From: Candidatus Zipacnadia bacterium
Lineage (GTDB): Bacteria; Armatimonadota; Zipacnadia; Zipacnadales; UBA5352
Direction of reading: 5' to 3'
Assembly: GCA_029821735.1 (NCBI GenBank)
Contig: JALGSU010000001.1
Span: 186,001 to 250,000 of the forward strand
Length of the DNA: 64,000 nt
Below are positions 52,813 through 60,782 of this stretch, one piece after another (positions within the stretch are counted from its first letter, which is position 1; every line of letters starts with the position of its first letter). The notes below the pieces were generated by a model, which did not search any database, was not told where the DNA came from, and worked only from the letters and a program-made list of their open reading frames with translations. The position numbers were made by a program, and so were the translations under genes.

Positions 52813-53546
52813 GGCCGATCGCCTCCCTGCATGGTCATGCGCGCCGAGACGTCGTCCACCCATAGCTCGCACGGCTGACCGTCCTGCCACAGCCACACTT
52901 CCAGCCGGCCCCAGTTCTGTTCGCCGGGCACGAACAGCTTCGTCTGGAACAGCTGCCATTCCCACGAGCCATCCGAGTGCGTCTCGCCGGTGGGGGACTT
53001 GAGCAGCGGCTGGGTCCAGTGTGTCTTCTCTTCGGGCGATGACGCGTAGTGGCCGATGTACTTCAGATGCAGCTTCCGCGCGCCCACCGCTTTGATCCAC
53101 ATGCTGAACTGATACTCTGTTTCGCCCATCACGGTGAAGCGGTTCGTGATGATTGGCATTGCCCAGCCGCGCGGCAGACTCGCCCGCGCCTGCTGCCAGG
53201 CCGTCAGGTCCCACCATTGTTCCACGGGCACGGATGGCGGTGTGATCTCGGCGGCCTTGTAGTGCAGGCACCACTGCCCGCTGTGTGCCTGGCCCGAGCG
53301 CTCGATCACGTATGGCGTATCCCCGAGCCGAGAGGGGGATTTGTACTCGACATCGGCGGACGTCCGCCATCCATCGGGCCACCCGTCCGTATCCGCGTCG
53401 AGTTCCATCGATGGGTTTCCATCGGGCCACCCGTCCGTATCCGCGTCGAGTTCCATCGATGGGTTATGTATAAGTTCGGGCGCCTGAGCCCACGCGCCCG
53501 GCCCCGACAGCAGGGCCGCCGAGATTAGCAGCAAAGGGCCGATCAC
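52809..53546 (-). CDS. Secreted beta-sandwich (carbohydrate-binding-like) protein
   Basis: This 245-residue protein has a signal peptide (PLLLISAALLSGPGAWAQA) and a single beta-sandwich domain (NPSMELD, QWCLHYKAAEI, YQFSMWIKAVGARKLHLKYIG, RLEVWLWQDGQPCELWVDDVSAR), the pattern of CBM4/9-type carbohydrate-binding domains. It is coupled by 4-base overlap to the secreted barrel gene downstream, suggesting a binding and a hydrolytic partner. The start is GTG at 53546 with GAGGA upstream. A perfect 48-base tandem duplication near the N-terminus repeats 16 residues (see repeat at 53370). It lies divergently from the mraZ promoter. Confidence 0.65.
   Translation of the reverse strand: MIGPLLLISAALLSGPGAWAQAPELIHNPSMELDADTDGWPDGNPSMELDADTDGWPDGWRTSADVEYKSPSRLGDTPYVIERSGQAHSGQWCLHYKAAEITPPSVPVEQWWDLTAWQQARASLPRGWAMPIITNRFTVMGETEYQFSMWIKAVGARKLHLKYIGHYASSPEEKTHWTQPLLKSPTGETHSDGSWEWQLFQTKLFVPGEQNWGRLEVWLWQDGQPCELWVDDVSARMTMQGGDRP
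53370..53465. repeat. Two perfect 48-base tandem copies within the secreted protein gene
   Basis: Copies at 53370-53417 and 53418-53465 are identical and in frame. Each encodes 16 residues beginning NPSMELDADTDG (on the minus strand). The lack of any difference points to recent slippage or duplication, or an assembly artefact. Confidence 0.92.
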
Positions 53547-53602
53547 TGGTCCTCACTCCCAATCATCACGAACAATCGGCAAGCGGACAATGCCCTATCC
53601 GC

Positions 53603-53632
53603 TTGACAGCGCATGTGTGATCGTGTTATGCT
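53603..53632 (+). promoter_or_regulatory. Sigma-70 promoter of the mraZ division and cell wall cluster
   Basis: TTGACA (53603-53608) with TATGCT (53627-53632) at 18 bases, or TTATGC (53626-53631) at 17. The -35 is perfect. The transcript would start near 53639, ahead of the repeated boxes at 53654. Confidence 0.75.
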
Positions 53633-53653
53633 CTGTTGACGCTGGATAAAATG

Positions 53654-53678
53654 TGAGTAAAAATGGTTGAAACTGGTT
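53654..53678 (+). promoter_or_regulatory. Probable MraZ operator (10-base-spaced repeats)
   Basis: TGAGT (53654), TGGTT (53664) and TGGTT (53674) recur at exactly 10-base spacing, just upstream of mraZ and downstream of its promoter. In E. coli MraZ binds TGGGN boxes spaced by 10. The degenerate sequence here fits autoregulation of the cluster. Confidence 0.5.
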
Positions 53679-53704
53679 AGTCAAGGTGGGTAGCCGTCGC
53701 TAAC

Positions 53705-54232
53705 ATGCCTGACCAGGACCTCACAGAATTGCAGGGCGCGAGTCCGCATCCGGTGGATAGCACCGGGCGCATCACCCTCAAGAAGCATGAGGGTGAGGCT
53801 ATTCGCACTGCTGCTGGTTTCAGTGAGGACGAGGTCAAAGCCAAGCTCCCCGTTACTGTAGTTGTCACCCAGGATCCGGACCGTTGTTTGCTCCTCTTCA
53901 CCCCAGCCGGCTGGGAGTCCTTCTCGGCTCCGATCCTGGACCTGTCGCCGATGGATCCTGACGCCTCTGATTTGCGCAGGATGTACGTCGGTCCGGCAGA
54001 GACGGTGACCATAGACAAGCAGGACAGACTGAAGCTTTCCACGACGCTGCGCAACTGGGCCGGACTGCCCGGGGGCGAGTCTCACGCCATGCTCGTGGAC
54101 ACCGGCGTGCGACATGAGCTGTGGGAAGTGAACACCTACCGCGAGTATCTCGCCGGCCGGAGTGCTGATCTCAAGGACGTCTCGCGACGCCTCTGGGGCA
54201 CCCCTGCCGCGACGGAGGAAGCCGTGTCGTGA
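53705..54232 (+). CDS. mraZ: Transcriptional regulator MraZ
   Basis: MraZ is a DNA-binding repressor that starts many division and cell wall clusters. The 175-residue protein has two AbrB-like half domains: VDSTGRITLKKHEGEAIR near residue 17 and IDKQDRLKLSTTLRNWAGL near residue 104, followed by RHELWEVNTYREYL. The second is less perfect than the usual DxxGR, reading DKQDR. It overlaps rsmH by 4 bases. Candidate operator repeats lie directly upstream (53654-53678). Confidence 0.88.
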   Translation: MPDQDLTELQGASPHPVDSTGRITLKKHEGEAIRTAAGFSEDEVKAKLPVTVVVTQDPDRCLLLFTPAGWESFSAPILDLSPMDPDASDLRRMYVGPAETVTIDKQDRLKLSTTLRNWAGLPGGESHAMLVDTGVRHELWEVNTYREYLAGRSADLKDVSRRLWGTPAATEEAVS

Positions 54233-55176
54233 CCGAGTGGTCACACATCCCGGTGCTCTTGGACGAGGTGCTCGAGTACATCGGACCTGTGTCGGGGAGC
54301 ACGATCTTCGACGGGACACTCGGAAGCGGGGGGCACGCAGAGGCCATTCTCGAGGCCTCATCGCCCGACGGCCGTTTGATCGGATGCGACAGAGATCCTT
54401 CTCAGCTTGAGATTACGCGGGCCCGCCTGGCCAGGTTTTCCGACCGAGCCACGTTGGTCCGAGGCAGCTACGAAGACGCTGCCGACATACTTGCTCAAGC
54501 GCACGTTGAAAACGTAGATGGTTTCCTGATCGACTGCGGCGTCAGTCTCGATCAGCTCTCACCGGAGGGCGACGTTGGTCGGGGCAGAGGCTTCTCGCGA
54601 CGAGGCGACGAGCCACTCTTGATGTCCTACGACCCCGATTCGGGGCGCACCGGAGCCAGGCTGCTCGCGGAATCTGACGAGGACGAGCTCCGCGAGGTAT
54701 TTGGCCAGATACTCCGGCCCGGAGAGACAGGGCGAGTGGTTCGAGCGATCATCCGTCAGCGAGACGTGGAACCGATCGAGACCACCGGGCAGTTCACGCA
54801 GCTGCTGCACTCGGTCTTCGGTTCCGGCGGGCCCAAAGCCGGGAAGCGCATTTCGGCGGCCTATCTGGCGCTTCGAGCGGGCATCAATTCTGAGCTCGAG
54901 GGGCTTGAGACGGGCATCCGAACTGCGATTGAGGTCCTCCGACCTGGGGGCGTTCTTGCGGTCATCTCGTTCCACGGAGCCGAGATGTCGCTGGTCAGAG
55001 GGCTCTTCCGGGAGTTGCAGGGCGGCACGACCGGGCCTCCGAGGCTCATTGGCGCGCCCGAGCGGCCAGCACTGATTGAGGTCCTCGCGCGAAAGCCGCT
55101 ATTCCCTTCGGATGAAGAGGTCGCCCGCAATCCGGCCGCGCGCAGCGCTCGATTACATGCCGCGCGCAAACTGTGA
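54229..55176 (+). CDS. rsmH: 16S rRNA (cytosine-1402-N4) methyltransferase
   Basis: RsmH methylates C1402 in the ribosomal decoding centre. The 315-residue protein has HIPVLLDEVLEYI and FDGTLGSGGHAEAIL (AdoMet binding). Several usually invariant motifs are altered: DCGVSLDQL for DLGVSSPQL, LLMSYD for DMRMD, and ISFHGAEMSLV for SFHSLEDRIVK. Substitution at SFHSLEDR is notable because it is close to the active site. Start GTG 54229 overlaps mraZ by 4 bases. Family identity is clear; normal activity is less certain. A 336-base gap follows before ftsL. Confidence 0.88.
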   Translation: MTEWSHIPVLLDEVLEYIGPVSGSTIFDGTLGSGGHAEAILEASSPDGRLIGCDRDPSQLEITRARLARFSDRATLVRGSYEDAADILAQAHVENVDGFLIDCGVSLDQLSPEGDVGRGRGFSRRGDEPLLMSYDPDSGRTGARLLAESDEDELREVFGQILRPGETGRVVRAIIRQRDVEPIETTGQFTQLLHSVFGSGGPKAGKRISAAYLALRAGINSELEGLETGIRTAIEVLRPGGVLAVISFHGAEMSLVRGLFRELQGGTTGPPRLIGAPERPALIEVLARKPLFPSDEEVARNPAARSARLHAARKL

Positions 55177-55513
55177 AACCATCGCTAATCACACCATCGA
55201 TTTTCGGGAGATGTGCTCCAGGCGGCCATCTTCCGGAGGGGTGGGGGGAGGCTAATGCTCGCAGCAGATGCAGCAGCACAGTCGCAACATCGCGGCAGAC
55301 ATCGCACCAGCACTCGCAGCAACATCGCAGCGATCGGCTTCCAGGACACGCGGTCCACTGAAAGCTTGGATCGAACTAGATTCGCCCCCCCACCCCAACC
55401 TTTCCATCCAGCCTGGTTGGTCGGAGCCACTTGGCCTGCAGATGAGGCCGGTGGCTTTCTGGCCCCTTCACGAGTTGTGTAACGTTCGAAGGCTTCAGTG
55501 GGAGGGAAGCCTG
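55177..55513 (+). other. Untranslated gap between rsmH and ftsL with G/C inverted repeat and GCA-rich tract
   Basis: No supported gene. It contains a G-rich run (55235-55251), a GCA/TCGCAACATCGC-like repetitive tract (55259-55335) and a C-rich run (55385-55396) that pairs with the G-rich one. An open frame from 55268 runs into ftsL but its 82 extra residues are low-quality and not FtsL-like. This is unusually long for the interior of a dcw cluster. Confidence 0.6.
55238..55396. repeat. Long-range 11-base inverted repeat
   Basis: GGGGTGGGGGG (55238-55248) is a perfect complement of CCCCCCACCCC (55386-55396), 137 bases apart, with two further possible G-C pairs outside. As RNA it could fold into a stem closing the ~140-base region. 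Confidence 0.7.
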
Positions 55514-55975
55514 ATGCGACGAAGAAATACCCCGACGCAGCAACCGCGACCGCTGCGACCCCGACGCTGGTCCCAGATCGCACGTATGTGGTCGGAACTC
55601 ATCAAGCCGGCTCTCATCATCGCGGCTCTTGGTCTTGCCGCGGTGCTGCAGATTAGCGCGTGCGCGCGCGTTTCAGTTATCGAGTGGGACCTGCGCAGGC
55701 TCGAGGCGCAGGAACGTGACTATGCGTCAACCATCCTCGATCTGAATCGCCAACTCGCCGATCTGCGTGCTGCCCAGAACATTCGCGAGCACATACGCGA
55801 TCGCCGCCTCACCAAAGAGACCGCCGTCGAGGACGTGACCCTCACTGGCGTGCCCGAGGAACTCCTGGCAGAGCTGCCACGTTCGGGCGGCCGCATTGAG
55901 GCGGACGTCGCGAGCGCGGCGGGTGCCGACAGGGGAGAGGGGAACCTGATCGCCGCTGTGCCGAAGTCTCCATAA
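55514..55975 (+). CDS. ftsL: FtsL-like division protein
   Basis: FtsL is a small bitopic membrane protein of the divisome that partners FtsQ and FtsB. This 153-residue product has a basic N-terminus (1-35), one membrane helix (LIKPALIIAALGLAAVLQISACA) and then a coiled coil (VIEWDLRRLEAQERDYASTILDLNRQLADL) in the periplasm, the standard layout. Sequence identity in this family is always low; assignment rests on layout and position between rsmH and ftsI. ATG at 55514 has GGGAGGG 7 bases upstream. It lies 46 bases before ftsI. Confidence 0.75.
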   Translation: MRRRNTPTQQPRPLRPRRWSQIARMWSELIKPALIIAALGLAAVLQISACARVSVIEWDLRRLEAQERDYASTILDLNRQLADLRAAQNIREHIRDRRLTKETAVEDVTLTGVPEELLAELPRSGGRIEADVASAAGADRGEGNLIAAVPKSP

Positions 55976-56021
55976 GCGCTCCCATCTCGATGCCGCTGAG
56001 CGCGGCGACAGTGGTGAAAAG

Positions 56022-57854
56022 ATGTCATCAGCCAGCGAGCGAACCGGACGCGCCCCCAACGCGCCCCACGCTTGCGCTGATGCACGCCTCAACGGGATCT
56101 CAATCCTCATCTACATTCTCCTCGCCCTCATCGCCTTGCGTCTCGTCTATCTGCAGTTGGTCGCTCGCGAGCACTATCTGCGCGTCAGCGATATCATTGA
56201 GCAGGGCCCGAAGTCCGGGGCACCCGTCAGGGGTAGCATCCTGGCGAGAGACATGTCCTCCCTGGCCGAAAGTGTTGAGGTCTTCTCGGTGTGTGCCGAC
56301 CCGTCTGCTCTGGTGGCCGGTGAGGGGCGCAGAGATCGCGTCGACGAGGCCGCCAGCAAGCTGGCGAGCGAACTTGACCTCGACGCGGATGCGCTGGCCA
56401 AAGTCCTGCGGGATAAGGCGGCCAAAGGCTCCGAGTATTACCCCGTGAAACGCTTGCTCCCGAAAGATCAGGCAGACCGTCTGCAGGCACTCGACCTCGA
56501 CGGCGTCTGGCTGAAATCAGAGTGGCAGCGCGTCCACAATCGGGGGACGTTCGCCTGCCATATCCTCGGCCGCTGCAGCGACCATCACGAGCCTCTGGAG
56601 GGCATTGAGAAGCGCTGGGACTTCGTCCTGGCTGGCAGGCCGGGCACGCCCCGCGCCGACCTCGACGCCTTCGGCCGCCGCATCCTCGGTCGGGACTCCA
56701 GCGGTGTGCTGCCTGCGCAGCCGGGATCAGATCTTGTCCTGACCATCGACCCGAAGTTGCAGGAAGCCGCGGAGATGGCGCTCGATGACTGCATGAAGCG
56801 GTTTGCGCCAGACACGGCCACCTGTGTCGTGCTCGATCCGAACACTGGCGAAATCCTCGCTTCCGCATCTGTGCCGAGCTATCACCCCGAGCATGTCACA
56901 GCCGAGAACCCGGAAGAGCTCAGGATGATGCTGGACAACGTCCCCGTCACGCGCGCGTACGAGCCGGGAAGTATCTTCAAGGTGCTGCTGGCTGCGGCGG
57001 TCGTGGAAACGGGGGCCTGTTCGCCGAACAAGACATTCTACTGTGGCGGGGTCACTCAGCTCGGCGGCTCGCCGCTGCGCTGCTGGGGGCGCTGGCAGTT
57101 CAACGGTGGCCACAAGAGCTGCAACCTCACGCGCATGTTGGCCCAGTCGTGCAATATCGCCGCAGCTAACTTTGCGCTTGAGGTCGGTGCGGACAGGCTC
57201 TGGGCTTTCCTCAAATCGGTAGGCATCGGCGACTACTCGCGCGCAGGCATGCCCGTCGAGGTCAGAGGCTCGATCCTGAACCCCGCCGACATGTCTGCCC
57301 GAGACGTCGCCTCCATCGGCTTCGGGCAGGGCTTGCGGGTCAATGACATTCAGCTTGCCAGCGCGATCGGAGCAGTCGTCAACGGTGGGCGCTTTGTTCA
57401 GCCACACATCATCAAGGCGGTCCTCGATCCCGAAACTGGTGAGGCACAGCGTGAGGTGAAGCCGGTCGAGTTGGGCGCGGTATGCTCACCGGAGACATCG
57501 GCCGAAGTGCGACGCATGATGGGCGAAGTGGTTACCCATGGTACGGGCGCCAACGCCTTCATCAGCGACGATGTGGCCGTTGGCGGGAAAACCGGCACGG
57601 CGCAGCGCTGGGATGCGCGGAACAACCGCTACATGGTGGGCCGCAACATAGTGTCCTTCGTACTGGTGGCGCCGCTCGACAACCCGCGCTTCGTAGTCCT
57701 TGTCACGGCTGACGCACCGCGACGCGGCCAGCACGGCTCGGACGTCGCGGCGCCGACCGCGCGTACCGTCGCCATCGCGGCCCTCCGCGAGGCCGATCTG
57801 CTGCCTGCCGCCACTGAGATCAAGGTCGACACCGGTCTGCGGACCGACTCCTGA
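56022..57854 (+). CDS. ftsI: Division transpeptidase FtsI (class B PBP)
   Basis: FtsI (PBP3) cross-links septal peptidoglycan. The 610-residue protein has one membrane helix near the N-terminus (ISILIYILLALIALRLVYLQLV), a dimerisation region starting GAPVRGSILARD, and a transpeptidase domain with Ser317 in GSIFK (SxxK), Ser376-Asn378 (SCN) and Lys523 in KTGT. ATG at 56022 is used. It lies 46 bases after ftsL and 17 bases before murE. All active-site motifs are intact. Confidence 0.93.
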   Translation: MSSASERTGRAPNAPHACADARLNGISILIYILLALIALRLVYLQLVAREHYLRVSDIIEQGPKSGAPVRGSILARDMSSLAESVEVFSVCADPSALVAGEGRRDRVDEAASKLASELDLDADALAKVLRDKAAKGSEYYPVKRLLPKDQADRLQALDLDGVWLKSEWQRVHNRGTFACHILGRCSDHHEPLEGIEKRWDFVLAGRPGTPRADLDAFGRRILGRDSSGVLPAQPGSDLVLTIDPKLQEAAEMALDDCMKRFAPDTATCVVLDPNTGEILASASVPSYHPEHVTAENPEELRMMLDNVPVTRAYEPGSIFKVLLAAAVVETGACSPNKTFYCGGVTQLGGSPLRCWGRWQFNGGHKSCNLTRMLAQSCNIAAANFALEVGADRLWAFLKSVGIGDYSRAGMPVEVRGSILNPADMSARDVASIGFGQGLRVNDIQLASAIGAVVNGGRFVQPHIIKAVLDPETGEAQREVKPVELGAVCSPETSAEVRRMMGEVVTHGTGANAFISDDVAVGGKTGTAQRWDARNNRYMVGRNIVSFVLVAPLDNPRFVVLVTADAPRRGQHGSDVAAPTARTVAIAALREADLLPAATEIKVDTGLRTDS

Positions 57855-57871
57855 GACCAGCCGGGGCCATC

Positions 57872-59359
57872 ATGAACCTGAGCAAGCAGTTCACGTCCAT
57901 ATTGTCCGAGGTAACCTCCGTGGTCCAAGCGCGCGGAGATGCCGCAGTCACGGGTGTAGCCTCTGACTCCCGTGACGTCAAGCCAGGCGACCTCTTCGTG
58001 GCCTACCGTGGTTTCGAGGCCGATGGGCACAGTTTCATCGAGGCCGCGCTGATGAACGGTGCGGTGGCGGTCCTTTTCCAGGACGCTCGCCACGAGGAGA
58101 CCGTTGAGGGCGTGCCCTGGGCGCGCGTGGCTGATGCGCGCATCGCCTGCGCCGAGGCGGCAGCCGCATTCTTCGAGCATCCCTCCCGTGAGTTGCGCCT
58201 GGCTGCTATCACCGGTACCAACGGCAAGACCACCGCCTCGTTCATGATCGACGCGATTTTCGGGGCCGCCGGCATCCGCTCCGGGGTGATCGGCACTCTC
58301 GGCTATGGCTCGATATCACACCTCACCGAAGCTCCGCGCACCACTCCTGATGCCATCGAGATGCAGTGCCAACTCAGGCGAATGGTGACCGAGGGCGTCG
58401 GCGGCGTGGCCATGGAGACGTCCTCACATGCCCTCGTGCTCGGCAGGCCGTGGCAGTGCGCCTTTGACGTGGGCGTGTTCACGAATCTCAGCCAGGACCA
58501 TCTGGACTTCCACCATAACCTCGATGAGTATCTGGCCGCCAAGCTCCTGCTCTTCACTGACTACCCCGAGCAGGCGGCGCCTCACAAGCAGATGATCGCG
58601 GCCATCAATATGGATGACCCCTTCGGGCGCCGCATCGCGCAGCGGGCAGCCTGCCCCGTGCTGGGTTACGGGCGGGGCGAGGAAGCCCAGGTGCGAGCTG
58701 ACTCGGTGGTCAGCAGCGGTGAGGGCTCGACTTTCGACCTCGGCGTGCCCGGCGCACGCCTGAAGGTTGCGCTCCCGCTTCCCGGGACCTTCAACGTCTA
58801 CAACGCCCTCTCCGCCGCCGCAGCCGCTCATGCCATGGATATTGACGCCGAGGCCATCGCTCTCGGGCTGTCGCAGATGGCGTCCGTCCCCGGCCGCTTT
58901 GAGCGCGTTGATGGCGGGCAGCCATTCCACATAATTGTCGATTATTGCCATACTCCAGAGGCATTGGCCAATGCTCTGCGCGTTGCCCGGACGCTGGAAC
59001 CCACGCGCCTCATATGTGTCTTTGGCTGTGGGGGAGATCGGGACCGGGACAAGCGTCCGAAGATGGGGCGCATAGCTACGGACTCGGCTGACATGACAAT
59101 CATCACCTCCGACAACCCGCGTTCGGAGGACCCGCTGGAGATCATCGCCGAGACTGAGGCGGGCGTTGGCGACGGCGAGTGCGTCGTCGAGCCCGATCGC
59201 CGCGAGGCCATCAAGCTCGCGCTGACGATGGCCGGCCCCGGCGACCTGGTGATGCTGGCGGGCAAGGGACACGAGGACTATCAGATCTTCGCCGACGAAA
59301 CCATCCACTTTGACGACCGTGAGGTGGCCGGCGAACTCCTGACCGAACTGGGTTATTGA
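57872..59359 (+). CDS. murE: UDP-MurNAc-tripeptide synthetase (meso-DAP type)
   Basis: MurE adds the third residue to the peptidoglycan stem. The 495-residue ligase has the ATP loop TGTNGKTT, TPDAIEMQCQL, FTNLSQDHLDFH and, in the C-terminal domain, DNPR (Asp414-Arg417), the signature for meso-diaminopimelate rather than lysine. ATG at 57872, 17 bases after ftsI. This indicates a DAP-type wall, in line with a diderm. murF follows after 28 bases. Confidence 0.94.
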   Translation: MNLSKQFTSILSEVTSVVQARGDAAVTGVASDSRDVKPGDLFVAYRGFEADGHSFIEAALMNGAVAVLFQDARHEETVEGVPWARVADARIACAEAAAAFFEHPSRELRLAAITGTNGKTTASFMIDAIFGAAGIRSGVIGTLGYGSISHLTEAPRTTPDAIEMQCQLRRMVTEGVGGVAMETSSHALVLGRPWQCAFDVGVFTNLSQDHLDFHHNLDEYLAAKLLLFTDYPEQAAPHKQMIAAINMDDPFGRRIAQRAACPVLGYGRGEEAQVRADSVVSSGEGSTFDLGVPGARLKVALPLPGTFNVYNALSAAAAAHAMDIDAEAIALGLSQMASVPGRFERVDGGQPFHIIVDYCHTPEALANALRVARTLEPTRLICVFGCGGDRDRDKRPKMGRIATDSADMTIITSDNPRSEDPLEIIAETEAGVGDGECVVEPDRREAIKLALTMAGPGDLVMLAGKGHEDYQIFADETIHFDDREVAGELLTELGY

Positions 59360-59387
59360 TCGCTCTGGCTGCACCCTATAACACGAG

Positions 59388-60782
59388 GTGACGGACGTGC
59401 CGGACGCGCCGTCGTGCTTTAGCATGTCGCTGCAACAGGTTGCTGACGCCTGCGCGGGCTCAGTCGCGGCGAAGCACGCCGCACTTCTGGCCACGGGAGT
59501 GAGTACGGACACGCGCGACCTGGTGCGGGGTGACCTCTTCGTCGCCCTCAAGGGCGTCAACCACAACGGGCACGATTATGTGAGCGGGGCCTTTGACGCG
59601 GGGGCGGCGGCCGCACTCGTGTCCGATCCTCGTGCCGTCCCCGAGGGGCGGCCTGCGGTCGTAGCTGCCGACACTCTCGTAGCCTTCGGCCGGATCGCCT
59701 CGGCGCATCGCCTCGCACAGAAAGCGATCGTGGCTGCCATCACCGGGAGCGTTGCGAAGACTACCACCAAGGGAATGCTGAGCTCGGTTATGGCGGGCGT
59801 GGGCGAAACCCTCAGCGCGCCGGGCACGCACAACAACGAGATCGGCGTACCGCAGACGCTTGTCCGCCTGTGCGGCGCGCATCGCTTCTGCGTGCTTGAA
59901 CTGGCGATGCGAGGGCCGGGGGAGATCGCGTATCTCGCCGAGATCGTCCGCCCTGACGTCGGCGTGATCACCAACATTGGCGAGAGCCATGTCGGGCGAT
60001 TGGGATCGCGCGACGCCATCGCGCGCGCCAAGGCTGAACTCCTCGACTGGCTGCCCGAAGACGGTGTCGCTGTGCTCAACGCCGACGACTTCTTCTTCCC
60101 GCTCTTCCGCGAGTTGGCTGAGTGCAAAGTGGCCTCCTTCGGCATGTTGCCATCCGCTGACTTCCATCCCGCCGACGTAGTCTCCCGCGGTCTTGAGGGC
60201 GCGTCCTTCACACTGGTCAGCCCCATAGGCACGGCGCCTGTCACGCTGAGCGTGCCAGGACTGCACAACGTCGCCAACTCCCTCGCATCTGCGGCGGCCG
60301 CCCACGCGATGGGTGCCGGCCTCCAGCAGATCGTGGACGGGCTGTCGCGTCACACAGGTACGCCGATGCGCATGGAACACGTTCCTGGCATGGCCGGCGC
60401 TCTCATCATCAATGACGCGTACAACGCCAGCCCCGATTCGGTCGGGGCCGCCCTCGAGCTGCTGGCAGAAACCGAGGGCAGGCGGATCTTCGTCTTCGGC
60501 GATATGTTGGAGTTGGGCGACCTGTCCGAGCAGGCGCACCACGAAGTCGGCAAACGCGCAGCGGCTGCTGGCGTTGCCTGGCTCATCGGCGTGGGCGAGC
60601 TTGCGGCGCTGGCCGCCGAAGAGGCGGCCGCGGCAGGCGTGCGCACCACCAGCGTCGCGGACGCTGCCGAGGCAGCCGATGTCCTGCGGGGCGAACTGGC
60701 CGCCGACGACGTGGTGCTGGTCAAGGGCTCCCGAGGCATTGGGCTCGAGCGCGTGGTTGAGGCGGTGCGGGCTGATGGCTAA
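59388..60782 (+). CDS. murF: UDP-MurNAc-tripeptide--D-Ala-D-Ala ligase
   Basis: MurF adds the D-Ala-D-Ala dipeptide. The 464-residue protein has Mur-ligase features: STDTRDLVRGDLFVALKG, NEIGVPQTL, ITNIGESHVGRLGS, and in the C-terminal half NDAYNASPDS. The ATP loop reads GSVAKTTTK where nearly all Mur ligases have GSxGKTTTK, so one loop glycine is Ala. The remaining motifs are normal, so activity is likely but this is worth confirming. Start is GTG at 59388. It overlaps mraY by 8 bases. Confidence 0.93.
   Translation: MTDVPDAPSCFSMSLQQVADACAGSVAAKHAALLATGVSTDTRDLVRGDLFVALKGVNHNGHDYVSGAFDAGAAAALVSDPRAVPEGRPAVVAADTLVAFGRIASAHRLAQKAIVAAITGSVAKTTTKGMLSSVMAGVGETLSAPGTHNNEIGVPQTLVRLCGAHRFCVLELAMRGPGEIAYLAEIVRPDVGVITNIGESHVGRLGSRDAIARAKAELLDWLPEDGVAVLNADDFFFPLFRELAECKVASFGMLPSADFHPADVVSRGLEGASFTLVSPIGTAPVTLSVPGLHNVANSLASAAAAHAMGAGLQQIVDGLSRHTGTPMRMEHVPGMAGALIINDAYNASPDSVGAALELLAETEGRRIFVFGDMLELGDLSEQAHHEVGKRAAAAGVAWLIGVGELAALAAEEAAAAGVRTTSVADAAEAADVLRGELAADDVVLVKGSRGIGLERVVEAVRADG

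Noticed and set aside
52813..53430. Upstream extension of the secreted barrel gene
   Set aside because: The added residues are Arg-rich with no similarity and overlap the whole preceding secreted-protein gene; a signal peptide starts at GTG 52812.
53370..53465. CRISPR-like repeat
   Set aside because: The copies are directly adjacent with no spacers and lie in frame inside a coding gene.
55268..55513. N-terminal extension of ftsL
   Set aside because: The 82 residues are not FtsL-like and come from a repetitive tract; ATG 55514 has a strong ribosome site.
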